From the NCBI GenBank assembly GCA_018644785.1, contig JABGPV010000024.1, forward strand, positions 1-31,307: 31,307 bases of DNA, given 5' to 3'. This stretch comes from Deltaproteobacteria bacterium (lineage in GTDB: Bacteria; Desulfobacterota; DSM-4660; Desulfatiglandales; Desulfatiglandaceae). Of the stretch, positions 1 through 7,358 are shown in pieces. The first letter of the stretch is position 1. Every line of letters starts with the position of its first letter. The translations under genes and the position numbers were made by a program. The notes below the pieces were generated by a model. That model ran no database searches and was not told the DNA's origin. It saw nothing but the letters and a program-made list of their open reading frames with translations.

Positions 1-26
1 CCCTCTTCAGTCCCCTCTTCCGGCGT

Positions 27-221
27 CTAAAGCATGACGGTTTCCGTTTCGTAGATTCGTGTCCCGAACTTGATGCCGGCGAATAGCCCCAGGGCAATGG
101 AAACCACAAAAAAGATGGCCAGGATCTTCCAGCGTCGTAGCAGACCGATCAAGAGGGTAAGCGGTTCAAAGGGGAGGCCGCCTCCGGCCTCGGGGGCTTG
201 TTGACTCTCAGGATTTACCAT
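27..221 (-). CDS. Wzz-type chain-length regulator, N-terminal fragment ending at an in-frame TAG
   Basis: This is the N-terminal part of a polysaccharide co-polymerase (Wzz) protein, which sets polymer length from the inner membrane. It has a polar leader, then the typical RRWK entry into one membrane helix (about residues 30-52), then a YETE segment like the YEA motif that follows TM1 in Wzz. I prefer the ATG at 221 because AAGGA lies seven bases upstream and it starts just past the flippase stop. A GTG at 296 would add 25 residues but overlap the flippase gene by 65 bp. The frame ends in TAG at 27-29, yet the same frame stays open to the window edge and reads TPEEGTEE, which resembles normal Wzz sequence after a tyrosine. 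It is therefore a nonsense mutant, a readthrough case or a sequencing error. Family members are usually over 300 residues. Confidence 0.6.
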   Translation of the reverse strand: MVNPESQQAPEAGGGLPFEPLTLLIGLLRRWKILAIFFVVSIALGLFAGIKFGTRIYETETVML

Positions 222-231
222 AACAGATTCC

Positions 232-1824
232 TTATCGCTTTCTACGGAAAATACGTTTGAGGATTTTTTCCTTGAAATAGGCTCTCTCTTTTCCACTAAA
301 GCCGATCAGCCAGAATGCGCCCGCAAATACGAGACTCCCAAGGATCTCCAATATGGCGACTTCCACCAAATTGGTGACGGGGCGATAGCGTTGTACACCC
401 ACCAAAAAAGCGGCCATCAGCAAGGCCGGGATAATGCACGGGAAAACCGTTCTCTTATAAAAATCCCAGTGAGATCTTTCATGAACCCTGCCGGCCCGGG
501 TTTGTATTAAACCTACGTAAATGGGCACATAGGCCATGAATGTCGCCATGGCCACACCCATGATGCCGTAAAGCTGAATCAGGAAGAACGAAAGCCCCAG
601 GTTGAGCACCTGGCACCCGAGTATTGAAAAGGCCAGGAACTTCTGATGTCCCCCCATGCTGAGGATATTTTCCGTATTGCCATGAATGGTACTGATCATG
701 ACAGCTGCTACGAGCCATTGACAGACCGGAACCGACGTCTTGAATTCAGGGCCTATCCAGGCACTAATTAATGGCTCTGCCAGGAGGGCCAACCCCAATA
801 ACAGTGGCGTGGCAAATGCTGTGGTCAATTTGCTGCCGCGGTACCAGACCGCCCGTATGTTCTGTTGTTCATCAGCCCCGTGAAGTTCAGCGACCACCGG
901 GGTTAATGCCTTGATCAGGTGGTAACAAAATTGCGCTGCCTTTCCGGAAAGCCGGATGCCGATGGAGTATATGGCAACCATCTGCAGCGGCAAAAAGAGC
1001 TTGACAACAATGGCATCGACCCGGGTGGCAATCAATCCGGCGACTTGGATGAGCGAAAAGTAGAGGGAAAAAGAAGAGAGTTCGCGGACCAGAGATCGAT
1101 CAAAATGTTTGGGCCGGAGGCTCAAATCAGGGGATATGGCCTTGACATGGACCATCATTGCGAACATGGGGAGGACTCCCAACAGGGCATTTAGTCCAGC
1201 CAAGACCCGAAGATCAGGGATGCGACTCAGTACGATCAATACACTCACAAAATAGGCAAGCCCCCCAATGACCTTGTAGCCGTTCGCTACCTTCATTTTC
1301 TGGAGCCCCACAAGAACGCCCCTGAACATACCCAAAGGCATATACAGGGCAGATCGCGCCCCGATGATTAACAAAACCACCCGGGCTGACTCGGCCTGAT
1401 CGGCCGGGATCTCAAAGACCTGATTAAAGAAGAGTAAACTTATAGCCACCGCACCCATCACGATGGCTCCGAGCGCAACATAAAGCCAGAAGAGGGTGCA
1501 TATAATGGCCTGCTGTCGCTCAATATCCTGTCGCCCCCTCGCGTCAGCCACATATTTGACCACGGACGCGCCAAACCCCATGTCGGCTAACTCAAAAAAT
1601 GCGAGAAAGGACCAGATCAGCGACCACAATCCAAAGGTTTCAGTTCCCAAAGTTTTGATAATAAAGGGGATCAGGATCAGGAAGGTAATGGTGTCAACAA
1701 CGTCTCGGCCGTAACTGGACAGGGTGTTGATCATGATATAGCGAGACCGGTTTTTTGCCCGGGGGGGCTGAGGGGGGGGCTGAGGGGTGTTGGATGCCGT
1801 TTCCGGCTGTTGTTGATCGCTCAT
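232..1824 (-). CDS. Wzx-type polysaccharide flippase (MOP superfamily)
   Basis: This 530-residue integral membrane protein probably flips lipid-linked oligosaccharide repeat units across the inner membrane. After a proline-rich cytoplasmic leader (residues 15-22) the sequence enters about twelve to fourteen hydrophobic segments. The first has the family pattern of a long helix followed by LGTETFGLWSL, typical of Wzx/RfbX proteins. The ATG at 1824 is preceded by GGAAAG. The gene starts 15 bp after the polymerase-like gene stops and ends 10 bp before the preferred wzz start, so all three are probably co-transcribed. Wzx, Wzy and Wzz side by side point to a Wzy-dependent pathway for O-antigen or exopolysaccharide. 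Two C-tracts in the coding strand encode the proline-rich leader and could cause slippage. The substrate cannot be read from the sequence. Confidence 0.85.
   Translation of the reverse strand: MSDQQQPETASNTPQPPPQPPRAKNRSRYIMINTLSSYGRDVVDTITFLILIPFIIKTLGTETFGLWSLIWSFLAFFELADMGFGASVVKYVADARGRQDIERQQAIICTLFWLYVALGAIVMGAVAISLLFFNQVFEIPADQAESARVVLLIIGARSALYMPLGMFRGVLVGLQKMKVANGYKVIGGLAYFVSVLIVLSRIPDLRVLAGLNALLGVLPMFAMMVHVKAISPDLSLRPKHFDRSLVRELSSFSLYFSLIQVAGLIATRVDAIVVKLFLPLQMVAIYSIGIRLSGKAAQFCYHLIKALTPVVAELHGADEQQNIRAVWYRGSKLTTAFATPLLLGLALLAEPLISAWIGPEFKTSVPVCQWLVAAVMISTIHGNTENILSMGGHQKFLAFSILGCQVLNLGLSFFLIQLYGIMGVAMATFMAYVPIYVGLIQTRAGRVHERSHWDFYKRTVFPCIIPALLMAAFLVGVQRYRPVTNLVEVAILEILGSLVFAGAFWLIGFSGKERAYFKEKILKRIFRRKR
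1761..1779. repeat. two poly-G tracts (7 and 8 G) in the 5' end of the flippase gene
   Basis: On the plus strand seven G residues lie at 1761-1767 and eight at 1772-1779, separated by CTGA; a further G4 run follows. In the minus-strand flippase gene these are C-tracts encoding prolines near residues 15-22. Homopolymers of this length near a start codon are classic slipped-strand sites. Here they sit in a gene for surface polysaccharide export. Confidence 0.6.
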
Positions 1825-1839
1825 TTTCTTTCCAAAACC

Positions 1840-3219
1840 TTAGATGGAGACCGCTCTCTCCCGGGTCTCCATTTTCATTATATTTCCGATGGCCACCATC
1901 AACCCTGAAAGGATAAAAAAAAGATAAAAGACCTGGGTCTGGCGGAATATCCACTCCAACAACCCTTGCAGGTGAAGGGTCGAAAATCCCACAAACAGCC
2001 CCAGCAGAATCGCCTGATAATACGCGTCATGGGCCTTAAAAAGAAGGACAAAATTTTTCAGGTAAAACCGCAGCAAAAACAGGATAAAGGTCCACATCCC
2101 GAGCCAGCCCGTTTCGGCCGCAAAGAGGAGGTATATGTGGTGGGCGGTGCCCAACCGGCTCATACCCCGTTTGCTTTCCCGGAACGCGTCCAAGTCATCC
2201 ACGGTATCCACTTTGTTCGGATATACATACCAGTAATAATCGGTGTGCCCGAGCATCCATGAGTAAGAGTTGAGTCCTGTGCCGAATGTGTAATCATTGG
2301 CCATGGCCATGGCCGCGCTGTTAAAATATTCCCGGGTCTCTTCCGATGCCTTGGGTGCGCTTTGAAACCGTTTGATGATACGGGGGGCCACCGCCACTCC
2401 GATCAAATCCACCAATACGAATCCGATGAATATGATGCCCATTTTCCGGGCCGTAGGCTTGATAAAGACGGAGATCGCCGTCACCGATCCGAGCGCCCCA
2501 ATCATGATGACCAGGGCGGCCCTCGATTTTGTAAACACGACACATAGCATCCCGGCAAAGAGGGCGGCGATAGCCCATCGGTTTTGCTTTTTTGTAAAAC
2601 TGTCAGCCAGGATCAGGGCGAGGATCGCGGGGATGATCAGATCCGTATACATGGCCAGGGTGTTGGGATGAGGGAAACTGCCCACCGAGCGATTTACGAC
2701 CGCATGTGTCACGTATTTGTCCCAGAATACGATTCCCCCCTGAAAAATGACCGCCGCCATGAGCCCGGTGATGACCGCTTCCACATCCTTTCTGTTTCGC
2801 ACAACATTAACCATGACCCAGAGGAGCACCAGGCCACGGATGAATTTGTGAACCGTAAAAAGGCCGTAATAGGGCACAGCGGAAGCGGTCAGGGAGAGGA
2901 TAGAGATGATAATCATTAACGTCCAGAGGGTCATATTGCAGGGCCAGAGGATCAGTTTCTGTCTTGAGCCACCCATGAGAAACCAGAAAAAAAACCCGAA
3001 AAAAAAGAGGTCGGGGATGGTGACGCCAAAACCCCGATCAACGCCGCGATATGCCTCAAAAAAAACCTCCATATAAAACGGTTTCTTGATATGGCAGGTG
3101 GAAAATACCATGATGGTTAGCATGAGCCGGCGCAGGTGGGGCATGGCGTATAAGACGCCTGTCACAGTGGGCACACCGATCAGGAAGGTGGCAATGCCCA
3201 TGATTGACGCCATGCTCAT
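1840..3219 (-). CDS. O-antigen polymerase/ligase family protein (Wzy/WaaL-like)
   Basis: This 459-residue polytopic membrane protein has about eleven hydrophobic segments and one large periplasmic loop (about residues 285-360). Just after the loop is the Wzy_C-type signature HHIYLLFAAETGWLG (H360/H361), matching the conserved H-N/H-x-Y-L...E-x-G-x-x-G motif of O-antigen ligases and polymerases. The TKSRAAL arginine motif (about 230-236) is also typical. The enzyme would polymerise or transfer undecaprenyl-linked glycans on the periplasmic face. Its ATG overlaps the stop of the upstream kinase gene by four bases (ATGA), so the two are translationally coupled. Polymerase and ligase cannot be told apart from sequence alone, but a neighbouring Wzx and Wzz favour polymerase. 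Confidence 0.8.
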   Translation of the reverse strand: MSMASIMGIATFLIGVPTVTGVLYAMPHLRRLMLTIMVFSTCHIKKPFYMEVFFEAYRGVDRGFGVTIPDLFFFGFFFWFLMGGSRQKLILWPCNMTLWTLMIIISILSLTASAVPYYGLFTVHKFIRGLVLLWVMVNVVRNRKDVEAVITGLMAAVIFQGGIVFWDKYVTHAVVNRSVGSFPHPNTLAMYTDLIIPAILALILADSFTKKQNRWAIAALFAGMLCVVFTKSRAALVIMIGALGSVTAISVFIKPTARKMGIIFIGFVLVDLIGVAVAPRIIKRFQSAPKASEETREYFNSAAMAMANDYTFGTGLNSYSWMLGHTDYYWYVYPNKVDTVDDLDAFRESKRGMSRLGTAHHIYLLFAAETGWLGMWTFILFLLRFYLKNFVLLFKAHDAYYQAILLGLFVGFSTLHLQGLLEWIFRQTQVFYLFFILSGLMVAIGNIMKMETRERAVSI

Positions 3220-4157
3220 AGGGACGTGCCCCCCAGTTCAAAAGGTCTGGCCCCTGTTCGAAAGATCTGGGCGAACAGACCCCGAAAGGCCTGCATCTGA
3301 TCCTTGGGGTTCCGGCTCTTCAATTTCAGCATGAGCCAACGCCGGCGGTGGTATTCGTAATAAAAATGGTGAGAAATTTCAGGAAAAGCAAGGGGCTTCA
3401 TCCCGTTTTGGAAGGCCGACCAGAGGTCCGACTTAAATTCTTTGGGCAGGATCATATTGCTGAGGGCAAGATTCAGGTTATACACATCGTTAAGGGTATG
3501 GCTCTTCGGAATGGTGTTGGCCAGATCGATGAGTCCCACACGCTCGCCATCCACATGGATGTTCCTGAAGACAAAGTCACCGTGGATGAATGAGGGGGTA
3601 ATCCGGGCCGCCTTGAACGATTCCGAGAGTTGTGCAGCCTCTTTTCTGATCCCTCTGAAGAAAAGAAATCCCAACACCGGAACACTGGCCAACTGGCGGG
3701 ATGTATGTTCGGCGTACTCGAAAATAAACGGGGAGGTCTCAGCCCCCGGGGACCGGGTCATCTCATGGATACCCTTCATCAGCCTCCCCAAGATCCCCAT
3801 GATCCGGATTGATTGCTCGCGAGCGCCGGCATCCTTTCTCCAGCGATACAGGACGTCACTGAAACACTCCCCTTCAACAAAACCGATGCAGAGGATATTT
3901 TTTTCGGCAATAAGCTTTACGGCCTTTGAATCAATGAGATCCGGATCGTCCTTTGCAATGTCGTGATAGAAATTTAAGGCTTTCGCCTCCTCCTCTATTA
4001 GAGCGGAATCGTCGCCCTTATATTTTTTTATGATAAAAGGCTTCCCATCACACTCTGACCGAAAGATATGGCAGTACTTGTTCTCCTGGATAAGATCCAA
4101 GTGTGTCAATTCCATTCCCAGGTCCTGAGAGAAGTGCTCTTTTGTGAGATTTTCCAT
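3216..4157 (-). CDS. APH/WaaP-like small-molecule or sugar kinase
   Basis: This is a protein-kinase-fold phosphotransferase of the aminoglycoside-phosphotransferase/lipopolysaccharide-kinase type. Numbered from an upstream TTG at 4169, it shows an ATP-binding lysine in FIIKKYKGD (K48/K49), a glutamate pair (60-61), the catalytic loop FIHGDFVFRN (H196-G-D198, N203) and a metal-binding D215 in GLIDLAN. All core residues are present, so it should be active. The TTG overlaps the upstream stop, but I prefer the ATG at 4157, which has GAGGG five bases upstream. It sits between a nucleotidyltransferase-like gene and a Wzy-like gene, which suggests it phosphorylates a sugar, an alditol or the lipid carrier unit in polysaccharide assembly. 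It has no signal peptide or membrane segment, so it is cytoplasmic. The substrate is unknown. Confidence 0.7.
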   Translation of the reverse strand: MENLTKEHFSQDLGMELTHLDLIQENKYCHIFRSECDGKPFIIKKYKGDDSALIEEEAKALNFYHDIAKDDPDLIDSKAVKLIAEKNILCIGFVEGECFSDVLYRWRKDAGAREQSIRIMGILGRLMKGIHEMTRSPGAETSPFIFEYAEHTSRQLASVPVLGFLFFRGIRKEAAQLSESFKAARITPSFIHGDFVFRNIHVDGERVGLIDLANTIPKSHTLNDVYNLNLALSNMILPKEFKSDLWSAFQNGMKPLAFPEISHHFYYEYHRRRWLMLKLKSRNPKDQMQAFRGLFAQIFRTGARPFELGGTSL

Positions 4158-4165
4158 TTTTTCCC

Positions 4166-5239
4166 TCAATTAAACCTGTCCCAGATTTTGAGGAAACGCC
4201 CTGATTCGGCAGGCCAATCCAAAGCGGTCTGGTCTGTCAGTCCCAACAAGACGGGCAATTGCCTGTAGAGCCTTTCCCGGGGATATTTCCAAGAAAAGAA
4301 TCCCATCTGCTTGCTTCTTATCAGGTTGCGAGGAAGGTTCTTGATGGCATGTTGTTCCACTTCCCGAAGCCCCCCCCATCGTGAATACTCGGTCAGTGAA
4401 TCCCAATTACGTCCTGTGCGAATCTTTTCGATGTGCAAAAAAATCTCTCCCCAGCGTCTTGCCAGATCTTTCAATTGATCTTCCTCAACCTGCGCGTCAG
4501 GCAAAACGTCCGGTTGAAACTTAAAGCGCAGGGCCTCATGGTAAAGCGCTCCTAATTCAAAGGCAGCCACTTCCGACGCGTCTGCCTCAAGCCGGGTCAG
4601 GCGATCATCACGTCCGCGATAGGGCGTGGCAAAGCGCTGATGGGCGATCAGGAGGCCGTCGCCCATGGCCAGAATGCATTTGTAGTAATTGCGCCGGGTG
4701 AAGTCCGCATCCGGTTTCTTTTCGGCGCCTCGCACAACACGCAATGCCCACAACAGACCGGCCCCCCGGTTCAGCACCAATCGGGTTGCCTCTATGGGGG
4801 GCAGCGTTTCTTTAAGGCCCGCAGGCGCATGGGCGGTCAGGACGTCTGACGGACCTTTTGTTACGATATGCCCGTTCAAAAGATCGTACCACATCAACCA
4901 GTGGGGCCAGGTTTCGACGTCGTGAACGGTCAAAGGCCGGCTGAAATCCACGTCGATATGGATTTCCGCTTCGTAATGCTCACTGATGGCATCCAATTTG
5001 TCCCACGGAACACTGTTTTTTCCCTTGACCAACAGGGTGAAGTCAAGGTCATTATAGGGCTTTTCCACACCGTCAACCCGTATGACACCGCCCTCCCCGC
5101 GACCATAACCACCACCCAGTATCAAGGCCACAAAATTGCTGCCCAGGGCGTTTTCCACATCTGCGCCGATCCGCAGACAAACATCATGCATGCGGGCGTT
5201 GAACGCCTCCGACCCGTGATCCGCATAGATTGCACTCAT
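4166..5239 (-). CDS. nucleotidyltransferase-superfamily protein of unknown substrate
   Basis: This 357-residue cytoplasmic protein carries the polymerase-beta-type nucleotidyltransferase signature. GGGYGRGEGG (residues 42-51) corresponds to the usual GSxxRGE, NDLDFTLLV (D64, D66) supplies the first metal-binding pair, and D96 or D98 in IDVDFS is a likely third carboxylate. The rest is a mostly helical extension of about 250 residues that I do not recognise. It overlaps the upstream GT2 gene by an ATGA and meets the kinase gene downstream, so the three are made together. That setting suggests it activates or modifies a building block, perhaps the kinase product, but regulatory nucleotidylation of a protein partner is equally possible. 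It is not a classic RfbA/GalU-type sugar nucleotidyltransferase. Confidence 0.6.
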   Translation of the reverse strand: MSAIYADHGSEAFNARMHDVCLRIGADVENALGSNFVALILGGGYGRGEGGVIRVDGVEKPYNDLDFTLLVKGKNSVPWDKLDAISEHYEAEIHIDVDFSRPLTVHDVETWPHWLMWYDLLNGHIVTKGPSDVLTAHAPAGLKETLPPIEATRLVLNRGAGLLWALRVVRGAEKKPDADFTRRNYYKCILAMGDGLLIAHQRFATPYRGRDDRLTRLEADASEVAAFELGALYHEALRFKFQPDVLPDAQVEEDQLKDLARRWGEIFLHIEKIRTGRNWDSLTEYSRWGGLREVEQHAIKNLPRNLIRSKQMGFFSWKYPRERLYRQLPVLLGLTDQTALDWPAESGRFLKIWDRFN

Positions 5240-6120
5240 CGAGCCCCCTCCTTCCCGGCCGCCGTAGCCACTTTGGCGGAGTCGGCTAATCCATCTTTAA
5301 AACCCGCTCGCCTGCCCAGCAGTTGTGCCAAACGAAGCATGGGAGAATAGAAACATGCCCCCAAGAAAAAATGAGACAGGCAATGCTTTTCGTCGCTTAT
5401 TATCTGACGAATGTAAGGGAGCAGGGAGTACCGAATCAATGATTGTTCCCACTTGGACCAGTCAAAAATCACTGCCTCTGCCCGGCCTTCCCCATAATGG
5501 CGCCTGTAGAACTGCCTTAAATTGTAGTTATGGGAATGCATGACAATGGAATCGGCCACATAACGGATCTCACAGCCCTTTTGTCGGGCACGCCAGGTCC
5601 AGTCAATATCTTCAGAATACTGGATATCTTCATCGAATTTCATTTCCTCCCATACGGAGCGGCGAATGGCGGAAGATGCCATGGAGAAGCAGTGTCGCCA
5701 GTATTTCTGGTTTGAGCCGTCTCCAAAAGTATCTTCCGTATCTTTGGCAAAGATCGGGTGACAATCGGGTCGCGGGATCTGCCGGCCGAACACGGCTGCC
5801 ACATTATCATCCGTAAACCCGGCCAACAGGTTCTTGAGCCATAATTCGTTTGAAGGGGTACAGTCAGAATTGAGAAACACGACGAATTCCCCATGGGAAG
5901 CCTCCATCCCCTGATTAAGGACCCGGCCCGGGACATAAGTCCCTTTCGGGATGTTAAGGGTGCGATCCGTATATTTCTTGATTTCACGGAGGGTACCGTC
6001 CGTGGATTCATTATCGAGAGAGATTAGCTCAAAAGGGGTGATCTGCCGGCTGACCATGGCCAAGGTATCTGCCATAAGAGGCATGTCATTATATGAGCGC
6101 ATGACGATACAAGGTTTCAT
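5236..6120 (-). CDS. family 2 glycosyltransferase
   Basis: This is a GT-A fold glycosyltransferase that would transfer a sugar from a nucleotide donor to a lipid-linked acceptor at the cytoplasmic face. It has the GT2 motifs in order: MRSYND near the N-terminus, SLDNESTDGT (D36), the metal-binding FLNSDC (S85-D-C) and the ED box YSEDIDW (E170/D171) containing the catalytic base. At 294 residues it is normal for a rhamnosyl- or galactosyl-transferase-like member. The stop overlaps the next gene in an ATGA. Its last residues (ADSAKVATAAG) are encoded by the 32-bp dispersed repeat at 5255-5286, and an inverted copy lies just upstream of the gene at 6159-6190, so the gene is repeat-bounded. Donor and acceptor are unknown. 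Confidence 0.85.
   Translation of the reverse strand: MKPCIVMRSYNDMPLMADTLAMVSRQITPFELISLDNESTDGTLREIKKYTDRTLNIPKGTYVPGRVLNQGMEASHGEFVVFLNSDCTPSNELWLKNLLAGFTDDNVAAVFGRQIPRPDCHPIFAKDTEDTFGDGSNQKYWRHCFSMASSAIRRSVWEEMKFDEDIQYSEDIDWTWRARQKGCEIRYVADSIVMHSHNYNLRQFYRRHYGEGRAEAVIFDWSKWEQSLIRYSLLPYIRQIISDEKHCLSHFFLGACFYSPMLRLAQLLGRRAGFKDGLADSAKVATAAGKEGAR
5255..5286 (+). repeat. 32-bp dispersed repeat, copy A
   Basis: The element runs from CCGGCCGCCGTAGCC through ACTTTGGCGGAGTCGGC. Read on the other strand it folds as GCCG-5 nt-GCCA-AAG-TGGC-5 nt-CGGC, two 4-bp stems with a symmetric internal loop. It lies inside the 3' end of the GT2 gene. It differs from copy C by one base and from copy B by two. 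Confidence 0.8.
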
Positions 6121-6158
6121 TTTGCATTTACTTCCAACAGCGTTTTGACGGGACTCCT

Positions 6159-6190
6159 GCCGACGCCGCCAAAGTGGCTACGACGGCCGG
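6159..6190 (-). repeat. 32-bp dispersed repeat, copy B (inverted)
   Basis: This is the same 32-bp element in the opposite orientation, one base different from copy C. It covers the last codons and TAG stop (6178-6180) of the small membrane protein gene and part of the gap before the GT2 gene. With copy A it forms inverted repeats around the GT2 gene; with copy C it forms inverted repeats around 6191-7240. Confidence 0.8.
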
Positions 6191-6855
6191 TTTGGAAAAG
6201 CCAAAAGACAGATCTTCTCCTGTTTAAATAAATCATTGATTGTCCTGGAATGACCTTTTCGAGGCTGATCGCCGCTTGCCATGCATTCCGCCAGGAGTGT
6301 TCGGTTCAACTCTTCCAAGGTTTCAGCTGCGGAATCGGAAACCATCGGGTTGTGCAAAATGTCCCGGAGACATCCTTCCATGTCTCTTTTTTCCCGTTCC
6401 GGGCCGGGTTCACGAAACCGCGAGCTGATCTGGATAGCCTTTCTGGTGATCTCACGCACTCGAGAATCACCGTATTTGATTTCGGAATTCCATAATAGCT
6501 CCGCCTTTTCGCGTGAAGGCTGTTCAAAAGGATCTTTTTTTTCATGGGGTGAAGGTTCCGGCTGCGGGGAAGATGATCGTTTTGAGATTGGGGATGTTGG
6601 TTTGTGCTGGCCGGATCTATCCAAGGTGACGACAAAATAGATCGATATGCCTATGAAAATGACACCCATCAGAATACCACCGAAAATGGAGGTTCGACGG
6701 GTATGTTGTATGGAAAACGTCTTGATTCGGGATTCAGATTTAGCTGAGCCTCTGAATTTGCGGTGAAGCAAAAAAACGCCCGCCAGACCTAAAATCAAGA
6801 CCTGAATAGCGATGACCCATATGATCAAGGACGAATGTGAGAAACCGGAATCCAT
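6178..6855 (-). CDS. small two-helix membrane protein, unknown function
   Basis: I do not recognise this protein. From the ATG at 6855 it is 225 residues, with AGGGTG five to six bases upstream. A longer frame begins at 6999, but it adds a non-hydrophobic, cysteine-rich leader and overlaps the divergent gene. The protein has a first membrane helix (SLIIWVIAIQVLILGLAGVFLL), a basic loop, a second helix (IFGGILMGVIFIGISIYFVV), a Ser/Pro/Lys-rich linker and a charged helical C-terminal domain of about 110 residues rich in Glu and Arg. The last codons (NRPS, stop) come from repeat copy B. It is transcribed towards the GT2 gene 57 bp downstream and may belong to the polysaccharide operon. Confidence 0.5.
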   Translation of the reverse strand: MDSGFSHSSLIIWVIAIQVLILGLAGVFLLHRKFRGSAKSESRIKTFSIQHTRRTSIFGGILMGVIFIGISIYFVVTLDRSGQHKPTSPISKRSSSPQPEPSPHEKKDPFEQPSREKAELLWNSEIKYGDSRVREITRKAIQISSRFREPGPEREKRDMEGCLRDILHNPMVSDSAAETLEELNRTLLAECMASGDQPRKGHSRTINDLFKQEKICLLAFPNRPS

Positions 6856-6869
6856 GTCACACCCTGCAA

Positions 6870-6891
6870 AAAAAGAGGCCTTGCTCTTTTT
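6870..6891. other. AT-rich perfect hairpin in the divergent intergenic region
   Basis: AAAAAGAG (6870-6877), loop GCCTTG, then CTCTTTTT (6884-6891) form an 8-bp perfect stem between the divergent starts at 6855 and 6950. It could be an operator or an attenuator. The T-run after the second arm on either strand is terminator-like, but the stem is weak. Confidence 0.35.
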
Positions 6892-6949
6892 AATCCATTT
6901 TGGGTAACATGTAAAGTGAATGCCCACCTTATATTGAGGATCTCTGGTT

Positions 6950-7336
6950 TTGCAAAATATTCGAACAATTCTTGCGGGCTTAATGCTTTGCCTCTTCATA
7001 TTCGGGATTTCCCCCTGTTCTGTGATTGCAGAAGCGGATGCGGGTGACCATCACGCGGTTCTTTTTATGGTTACCGGTCTGGCAGGCGCGAATCCTTACG
7101 TTGCCAAAGGCAGTCAATACAGTGCCAGGGTCTTGAATAAGATTGATCACTTTTGCGTTATCAAGGTAACCCCAAAGACCCTGGACATTACCGCCTATGA
7201 TAATGAAAACCAGGTACTTGATCATGTGGGTTTGTCCAATCCGGCCGTCGTAGCCACTTTGGCGGAGTCGGCAGAAAAGAGGGAAGAATTTGTCAGGTCA
7301 GGCATGGTGTGGGAGGAGCCGATAGCTGGCAGATAA
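6950..7336 (+). CDS. small exported protein resembling a phosphoesterase C-terminal piece
   Basis: This 128-residue product begins with TTG (an in-frame ATG at 6983 is the alternative). It has a clear signal peptide: hydrophobic residues 7-22, then a likely cleavage after VIAEA. The mature part (VTGLAGANPY, then VTPKTLDITAYDNENQVLD) resembles the last strands of secreted calcineurin-like phosphoesterases, where a glycine-rich stretch precedes a V-x-V-x-x-x-T-L-x-V-x-A-x-D pattern. No metal-binding motifs are present, so it would be a non-catalytic remnant; this is an inference from pattern only. The NPAVVATLAESA stretch near the C-terminus is encoded by repeat copy C. The UMP kinase gene starts 22 bp downstream and may be co-transcribed. 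Confidence 0.45.
   Translation: MQNIRTILAGLMLCLFIFGISPCSVIAEADAGDHHAVLFMVTGLAGANPYVAKGSQYSARVLNKIDHFCVIKVTPKTLDITAYDNENQVLDHVGLSNPAVVATLAESAEKREEFVRSGMVWEEPIAGR
7241..7272 (+). repeat. 32-bp dispersed repeat, copy C
   Basis: The sequence is as copy A except for one base (GTCG in place of GCCG after CCGGCC). It lies within the 3' part of the small exported protein gene and is translated there as PAVVATLAESA. The element is open in the frames used on both strands. Confidence 0.8.
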
Positions 7337-7358
7337 AATTTAAAAAGAGGTGGTAAAA

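Noticed and set aside
6856..6999. Upstream extension of the small membrane protein to 6999
   Set aside because: It adds a cysteine-rich leader without coding character, overlaps the divergent gene and includes a hairpin; the ATG at 6855 has a better ribosome site.
5255..7272. CRISPR array formed by the 32-bp repeats
   Set aside because: The copies are about 0.9-1.1 kb apart, alternate in orientation and lie in gene ends; there are no regular spacers or cas genes.
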